64,000 nucleotides of DNA. Origin: Chloroflexota bacterium. Lineage in GTDB: Bacteria > Chloroflexota > Anaerolineae > Anaerolineales > Villigracilaceae. Positions 60,222 through 64,000 of the stretch are shown piece by piece. Under the pieces are notes generated by a model. It was not told where the DNA came from. It searched no databases and saw nothing but the letters and a program-made list of their open reading frames with translations. A program made the translations under genes and the position numbers. The stretch covers positions 124,001 through 188,000 of the forward strand of contig JACRBN010000020.1 in NCBI GenBank assembly GCA_016213105.1, written 5' to 3'. Position 1 is the stretch's first letter, and each line of letters opens with the position of its first letter.

Positions 60222-60956
60222 ATGAATCGATATATCCGAGCCATTTTGTTCGACCTGGGCGGCACCTTGATGTACGCCCGCCACCCCTGGGAGCCGATCA
60301 TCGCGCGCTCCGACGAGGTGCTGGCCGAGCGTCTGCGCGACCAGGGTTTCGAGGTGCCCGTCTCCTTTGCGGCCGAATTCCGCGAACGGGTGATCGAGTA
60401 TTACGAAGAGCGCGATCAAAGCCTGTTCGAAACCACCTACTTTTCGGTCGTACGGGAAATGCTCGTCGAGCGTGGATTCGCTCATATCACGGATGCAGTC
60501 ATCCGATCCGCGCTGGATGCCCTTTTCGCGGTGACACAGGAGAACTGGGTCATCGAAGAGGATGCCCTGTTGACGCTCAAGCTGCTCGAATCCGCAGGCT
60601 ACCGCATGGGATTGGTCTCGAACGCAGGGGACAATCGCGATGTCTTTCAACTCGTCGAGCGTTTCCAAATCGAGCCGTACTTCGACTTCATCCTGACCTC
60701 CGCAGCCTGTTCCTACCGCAAGCCGCATCCGCGCATCTTCGAACTAGCCCTGTCGCATTGGAATCTCCCCGCCCAGGATGCGGTGATGGTGGGCGATACG
60801 CTGGAGGCGGACATTCTCGGGGCGCAAAACGCGGGGCTGTCCAGTATCTGGGTCACGCGCCGCGCGCGAAACCTGGAAAAGAAACCGCTGATCCAGCCCG
60901 ATCTCAGCGTCTCCACCCTGCTCGAAATCCCCCAGCACCTAAGCCAGGTCGGCTGA
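60222..60956 (+). CDS. HAD-IA family hydrolase
   Basis: A 244-residue HAD phosphatase. Motif I is ILFDLGGTL with the nucleophile Asp10, motif II is GLVSNAGDN, motif III Lys is in YRKPHPRIF, and motif IV is MVGDTLEADILGA. Substrate is unknown. The ATG at 60222 directly follows the T-run of the terminator at 60178-60220; an upstream frame to 60114 would read through the FAAL end and the terminator. Expression may come from read-through or an unseen promoter. Confidence 0.85.
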   Translation: MNRYIRAILFDLGGTLMYARHPWEPIIARSDEVLAERLRDQGFEVPVSFAAEFRERVIEYYEERDQSLFETTYFSVVREMLVERGFAHITDAVIRSALDALFAVTQENWVIEEDALLTLKLLESAGYRMGLVSNAGDNRDVFQLVERFQIEPYFDFILTSAACSYRKPHPRIFELALSHWNLPAQDAVMVGDTLEADILGAQNAGLSSIWVTRRARNLEKKPLIQPDLSVSTLLEIPQHLSQVG

Positions 60957-60984
60957 CCCGCGTGGCAGAATCGGGAACCCTGCT

Positions 60985-61884
60985 GTGAAAACCAAATCCA
61001 ACCTGCCTCCCTACCTAGCCCTGGCTGCGGGCATTTCGGCGCTCAGTTTCTCGGCCATGTTCGTGCGCTGGGCAGATGCGCCCGGTCCCGTAACGGGTTT
61101 TTACCGCCTGCTTTTTTCCACGATCCTGCTGACGCCCATCTTCGTTCAGCGCCAGCGGAAAAGCGGCGCACCGTTCCCGTGGGGAGTGCTGCTCTTCCCC
61201 ACCCTGGGCGGACTCTTCACCGCCTTCGACTTCACCTTCTGGAACTCCTCACTCAAATACACCACAGCCGCCAACGCGACCTTGCTCGGGAATACGTCGC
61301 CGCTTTGGGTGGCGCTGGGGGCCTGGCTCATTTTTCGCCAAAAGCTTTCCCCGCGTTTCTGGATCGGACTGGCGATTGCCCTGGCTGGCGCCGTATTGAT
61401 CATGGGCCTGGACTTTATGCGCCACCCAACCTTTGGCATCGGCGACCTGATGGCCTGTGCGGCGGGCATCTTCTACGCTGCCTATCAGATGATTACCCAG
61501 CGTGGACGCCGGCACTTCGACCCCTTCCGCTACTCGTGGATCGTGGCCCTGTCCGCCACTGGGATGATCTTCTTTATCAACATCGCGCTTGGCAATCCGT
61601 TGACGGGTTATCCCCCGCTGACCTGGCTCATCTTCCTGTTGACGGCCATCGTCTCGCAAACCATCGGATACCTTTCGATCACGTATGCGCTTGGGCACCT
61701 GCCTGCGCACATCGTCTCGCCCACGCTGATTGCGCAGCCCGTCCTGACCACCCTGCTGGCCATTCCGCTGCTGAATGAAATTCCAACCACGTGGCAGGTT
61801 GCAGGCGGTTTGATCGCCCTGGCGGGCATCTATCTCGTCAACCAGTCACACGCCCAGCCTGACGGCGACCTCCCGAACGTTTGA
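60985..61884 (+). CDS. EamA/DMT-family transporter
   Basis: A 299-residue protein with about ten membrane helices in two EamA repeats, typical of drug/metabolite exporters. ALAAGISALSFSAMFVRWADAPGPVTGFYRL begins the first repeat; GIGDLMACAAGIFYAAYQM begins the second; AQPVLTTLLAIPLLNEIPT is a conserved helix. GTG at 60985 is the start; no strong ribosome site is seen. Substrate is unknown. Confidence 0.8.
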   Translation: MKTKSNLPPYLALAAGISALSFSAMFVRWADAPGPVTGFYRLLFSTILLTPIFVQRQRKSGAPFPWGVLLFPTLGGLFTAFDFTFWNSSLKYTTAANATLLGNTSPLWVALGAWLIFRQKLSPRFWIGLAIALAGAVLIMGLDFMRHPTFGIGDLMACAAGIFYAAYQMITQRGRRHFDPFRYSWIVALSATGMIFFINIALGNPLTGYPPLTWLIFLLTAIVSQTIGYLSITYALGHLPAHIVSPTLIAQPVLTTLLAIPLLNEIPTTWQVAGGLIALAGIYLVNQSHAQPDGDLPNV

Positions 61885-61894
61885 GCCGCGGCGG

Positions 61895-61900
61895 TATAAT
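61895..61900 (+). promoter_or_regulatory. TATAAT box 7 nt before rarA
   Basis: A perfect TATAAT ends 7 nt before the ATG at 61908, consistent with a leaderless mRNA. Confidence 0.5.
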
Positions 61901-61907
61901 CATCCCC

Positions 61908-63314
61908 ATGACTGACCTATTCGACCACGCCATGCAGGAACGCATGAAGACCGAAGCCCCCCTGGCCGCGCGGATGCGTCCGCGCACGCTGGAGGAATAC
62001 ATCGGGCAGGAACACATCGTCGGCGAGGGCAAGCTGCTGCGCCGCGCCATCCAAGCCGACAAACTCTTCTCGTCCATCCTCCTGTGGGGGCCGCCCGGCA
62101 CGGGCAAGACCACGCTGGCGCAGGTCATCGCCAACTCCACCCAAAGCCACTTCACCACCATCTCCGCCATTCTGGCGGGCAAGGCCGAACTGCGCGTCGT
62201 CATCGACGAGGCGCTCGAGCGCCGCCGCCTGCACAACAAACGCACCATCCTGTTCGTGGACGAGGTCCACCGCTGGAACAAGGCCCAGCAGGACGCGCTG
62301 CTGCCGCACGTCGAGAACGGCACTTTCACCCTGATCGGCGCGACCACCGAGAATCCCTACTTCGAGGTCATCAAGGCGCTCATCTCGCGCTCGCGCGTCT
62401 TCCAATTGCGGAATTTGAACCAGCAGGAGACGGGTATCCTGCTCGACCGCGCCCTGGGCGACAAAGAGCGCGGCTACGGGAATAAGACCATTCGCCTGGA
62501 CCCCGAGGCCCGCTCCCATTTAATCGAGGTTTCCAGCGGCGACGCGCGCAACGCGCTCAACGCCCTGGAGCTGGCAGTGGAATCGACCGCCCCCAACGCG
62601 GACGGTGTGATCCACGTCACGCTGGACGTGGCACAGGAGTCGATTCAGCGCCGCGCCGTGTTGTACGACAAGGACGGCGACGCGCACTACGATACCATCA
62701 GCGCCTTCATCAAGTCCGTGCGCGGAAGCGACCCCGACGCCGCGCTGTACTGGCTGGCCAAGATGATCTATGCGGGCGAGGACCCCAAATTCATCCTGCG
62801 CCGACTCATCATCCTGGCGGGCGAGGATATCGGCCTGGCCGACCCGATGGGATTGGTGGTGGCCGAATCCGCTGCGCGCGCCTTCGAATTCATCGGCCTG
62901 CCCGAAGGGGTCTATCCCCTCGCCGAGGCCACGTTGTACCTGGCTACCGCGCCCAAGTCGAACAGCGCAGGCGCATACTTCAAGGCCATGAAGAAGATCG
63001 AAGAGGAGGGACAGGTCTCGGTCCCGCGCCACCTGATGGACGGCAACCGCGACGCGGACGCGATGGGGCATGGCAAGGATTACGTCTACCCTCACGAGAG
63101 TGAGGGACATTTCGTCCCACAGCAATACCTGCCCAAACGCTTATTGGGCACATACTTCTACACTCCCTCGCAGGAAGGCTACGAAGCGCAGGTCACGGCC
63201 CGCCTCGAAGCCTGGCGCGAGGCCCAACGCAAGGCCCTCGGCATCGAACGCCGCGAGGACCTCCCCGCCCTGAGCGAGGAGCAGATCGTGGAAATGAAAA
63301 GAAAGATCAAGTAA
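61908..63314 (+). CDS. rarA: Replication-associated recombination protein A (RarA/MgsA)
   Basis: A 468-residue AAA+ ATPase that acts at stalled replication forks. RPRTLEEYIGQEHIVGEGKLLRRAI is the conserved N-terminus; Walker A is GPPGTGKTT, Walker B ILFVDEVHRW, and sensor 1 is IGATTENPYFEV. The C-terminal part has LIILAGEDIGLADPMGLVVAESAARAFEFIG and the end motif HFVPQQYLPKRLLGTYFYTP. The ATG at 61908 fits the normal N-terminus and its TATAAT box. Length is normal. Confidence 0.95.
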   Translation: MTDLFDHAMQERMKTEAPLAARMRPRTLEEYIGQEHIVGEGKLLRRAIQADKLFSSILLWGPPGTGKTTLAQVIANSTQSHFTTISAILAGKAELRVVIDEALERRRLHNKRTILFVDEVHRWNKAQQDALLPHVENGTFTLIGATTENPYFEVIKALISRSRVFQLRNLNQQETGILLDRALGDKERGYGNKTIRLDPEARSHLIEVSSGDARNALNALELAVESTAPNADGVIHVTLDVAQESIQRRAVLYDKDGDAHYDTISAFIKSVRGSDPDAALYWLAKMIYAGEDPKFILRRLIILAGEDIGLADPMGLVVAESAARAFEFIGLPEGVYPLAEATLYLATAPKSNSAGAYFKAMKKIEEEGQVSVPRHLMDGNRDADAMGHGKDYVYPHESEGHFVPQQYLPKRLLGTYFYTPSQEGYEAQVTARLEAWREAQRKALGIERREDLPALSEEQIVEMKRKIK

Positions 63315-63390
63315 ATCCAAGTTGCAGGTTGAAGGTTGCGCGGCTGAGCGGCCTTCAAATCCAAGCCTTCAAACTTTCAAACTTTAGAAT

Positions 63391-64000
63391 ATGCCCCTCT
63401 TATTGCTCATCCGTCACGGCGAAAACGACTTTACCAAAAAAAGCAAACTGGCCGGGCACACGCCCAGCGTGCATCTTAACGAAAAGGGACAACAGCAGGC
63501 CCAGGCCCTGGGCCAGGCGTTGAAGGATGTGCCCATCCTGGCGCTGTATTCGAGTCCGCTGGAGCGCGCGATGGAGACGGCCGCGCCCATCGCCCGGGCG
63601 CGCGGATTGGAGATCCAGGTCGAAGCGGGGTTGATCGAAACGGACATCGGCAAATGGCAGGGGCGCTCGCTCCGGTCGCTGCAACTGGTCAAGCATTGGA
63701 AGGTCGTCCAGCACGCGCCGTCACGGGCGCAATTCCCCGAAGGCGAAACCTTTTATGGATGCCAGGCGCGCATCGTCGCCGCGCTGGATGCCATCAGCCG
63801 CAAATACAAGCCGCAAGACATCGTTGCCTGCGTCTTCCACGCCGACCCGATCAAGCTGGCCGTCGCCCACTACCTCGGCCTGCCGCTCGACCACTTCCAG
63901 CGCCTGGGCTGCGACACGGGTTCGGTCTCGTTATTGCACGTCGGCGAGATGGGGGCCATGCTGCTCAAACTCAACCAAAGGCCGCCGCTTGACTTTCTGC
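63391..64000 (+). CDS. Histidine phosphatase family protein, 3-prime incomplete
   Basis: At least 203 codons; the frame runs off the window. The phosphoenzyme motif is LIRHGEN with His9, the second signature is YSSPLERAMETA, and the later His150 lies in VFHADPIK. The FPEGETFYGC segment recalls the MSMEG_4193-like (phosphoglycerate-mutase-like) subfamily. Function is unassigned. A TAGAAT box lies directly against the ATG, too close for a leaderless -10, and the site preceding it is a CTTCAAA-rich repeat. Confidence 0.8.
   Translation, partial: MPLLLLIRHGENDFTKKSKLAGHTPSVHLNEKGQQQAQALGQALKDVPILALYSSPLERAMETAAPIARARGLEIQVEAGLIETDIGKWQGRSLRSLQLVKHWKVVQHAPSRAQFPEGETFYGCQARIVAALDAISRKYKPQDIVACVFHADPIKLAVAHYLGLPLDHFQRLGCDTGSVSLLHVGEMGAMLLKLNQRPPLDFL

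Noticed and set aside
63385-63390. TAGAAT as a leaderless -10 for the histidine phosphatase
   Set aside because: It abuts the ATG, so RNA would start inside the coding sequence.

Overview
The window (about 64 kb, mostly G+C-rich with a few A+T-rich islands) looks like the chromosome of an uncultured or recently cultured member of the Chloroflexota, class Anaerolineae. This placement is inferred from gene content: an archaeal-type prolyl-tRNA synthetase, a bacterial RIO kinase, Thr/Pro-rich lipoprotein linkers, PD-(D/E)XK GxxExxY genes, many palindromic interspersed repeats, and TATAAT boxes placed a few bases before start codons. No rRNA, tRNA or CRISPR array was seen, and no intact insertion sequence.

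Layout. 1-3.4 kb: end of an S9 peptidase, a GNAT acetyltransferase, a membrane-anchored propeller protein and a two-part creatininase-like protein. 3.6-10.0 kb: a tight operon of a PlsY-like acyltransferase, a PEP-synthase-like dikinase and a MacB/FtsX-type ABC exporter. 10.1-11.3 kb: a RIO kinase behind a promoter, a 25-codon ORF and a terminator. 11.3-16.1 kb (minus): two paralogous lipoprotein hydrolases followed by a lipoprotein-LivH-LivM fusion. 16.5-22.2 kb (minus): an inositol-phosphatase family protein, a lipoprotein, a CCA-adding-type nucleotidyltransferase and a DppBC-like permease pair whose DppC carries a TPR tail. 22.2-31.1 kb (plus): MazG-like and LOG proteins, ProS flanked by two copies of a palindromic repeat, small membrane proteins, acetyl-CoA synthetase and a B12-binding radical SAM enzyme. 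31.4-40.5 kb: a giant RHS/YD-repeat gene split by an in-frame TAA, an A+T-rich tip, an A+T-rich TPR gene and a broken RHS-core remnant. 40.5-46.4 kb: a membrane protein, a DUF1684 protein, a fused ECF transporter operon (EcfAA'-S-T) and a thioredoxin-like lipoprotein with an in-frame TGA. 46.5-54.5 kb: P5C-type aldehyde dehydrogenase, methyltransferase, a two-subunit CoA-transferase operon interrupted by a GxxExxY unit, then small or membrane proteins. 54.6-60.2 kb: SGNH-SGNH-MBOAT-ACP-FAAL. 60.2-64.0 kb: HAD phosphatase, EamA transporter, RarA and a histidine phosphatase running off the end.

The two most notable systems are (1) the thioredoxin-like lipoprotein at 45785-46351. Its UGA falls exactly on the first Cys of the CxxC motif and is followed by a SECIS-like hairpin, so it is probably a selenoprotein. 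(2) The 54.6-60.2 kb locus has the logic of the Dlt pathway: an adenylating enzyme charges a carrier protein, an MBOAT transfers across the membrane, and SGNH proteins act outside. Here the activating enzyme is a fatty-acyl-AMP ligase rather than DltA, which suggests an envelope O-acylation system not matched to a described pathway. Other recurring themes are short leader ORFs, some followed by a terminator, leaderless promoters, and palindromic repeats, some inserted in frame inside genes.
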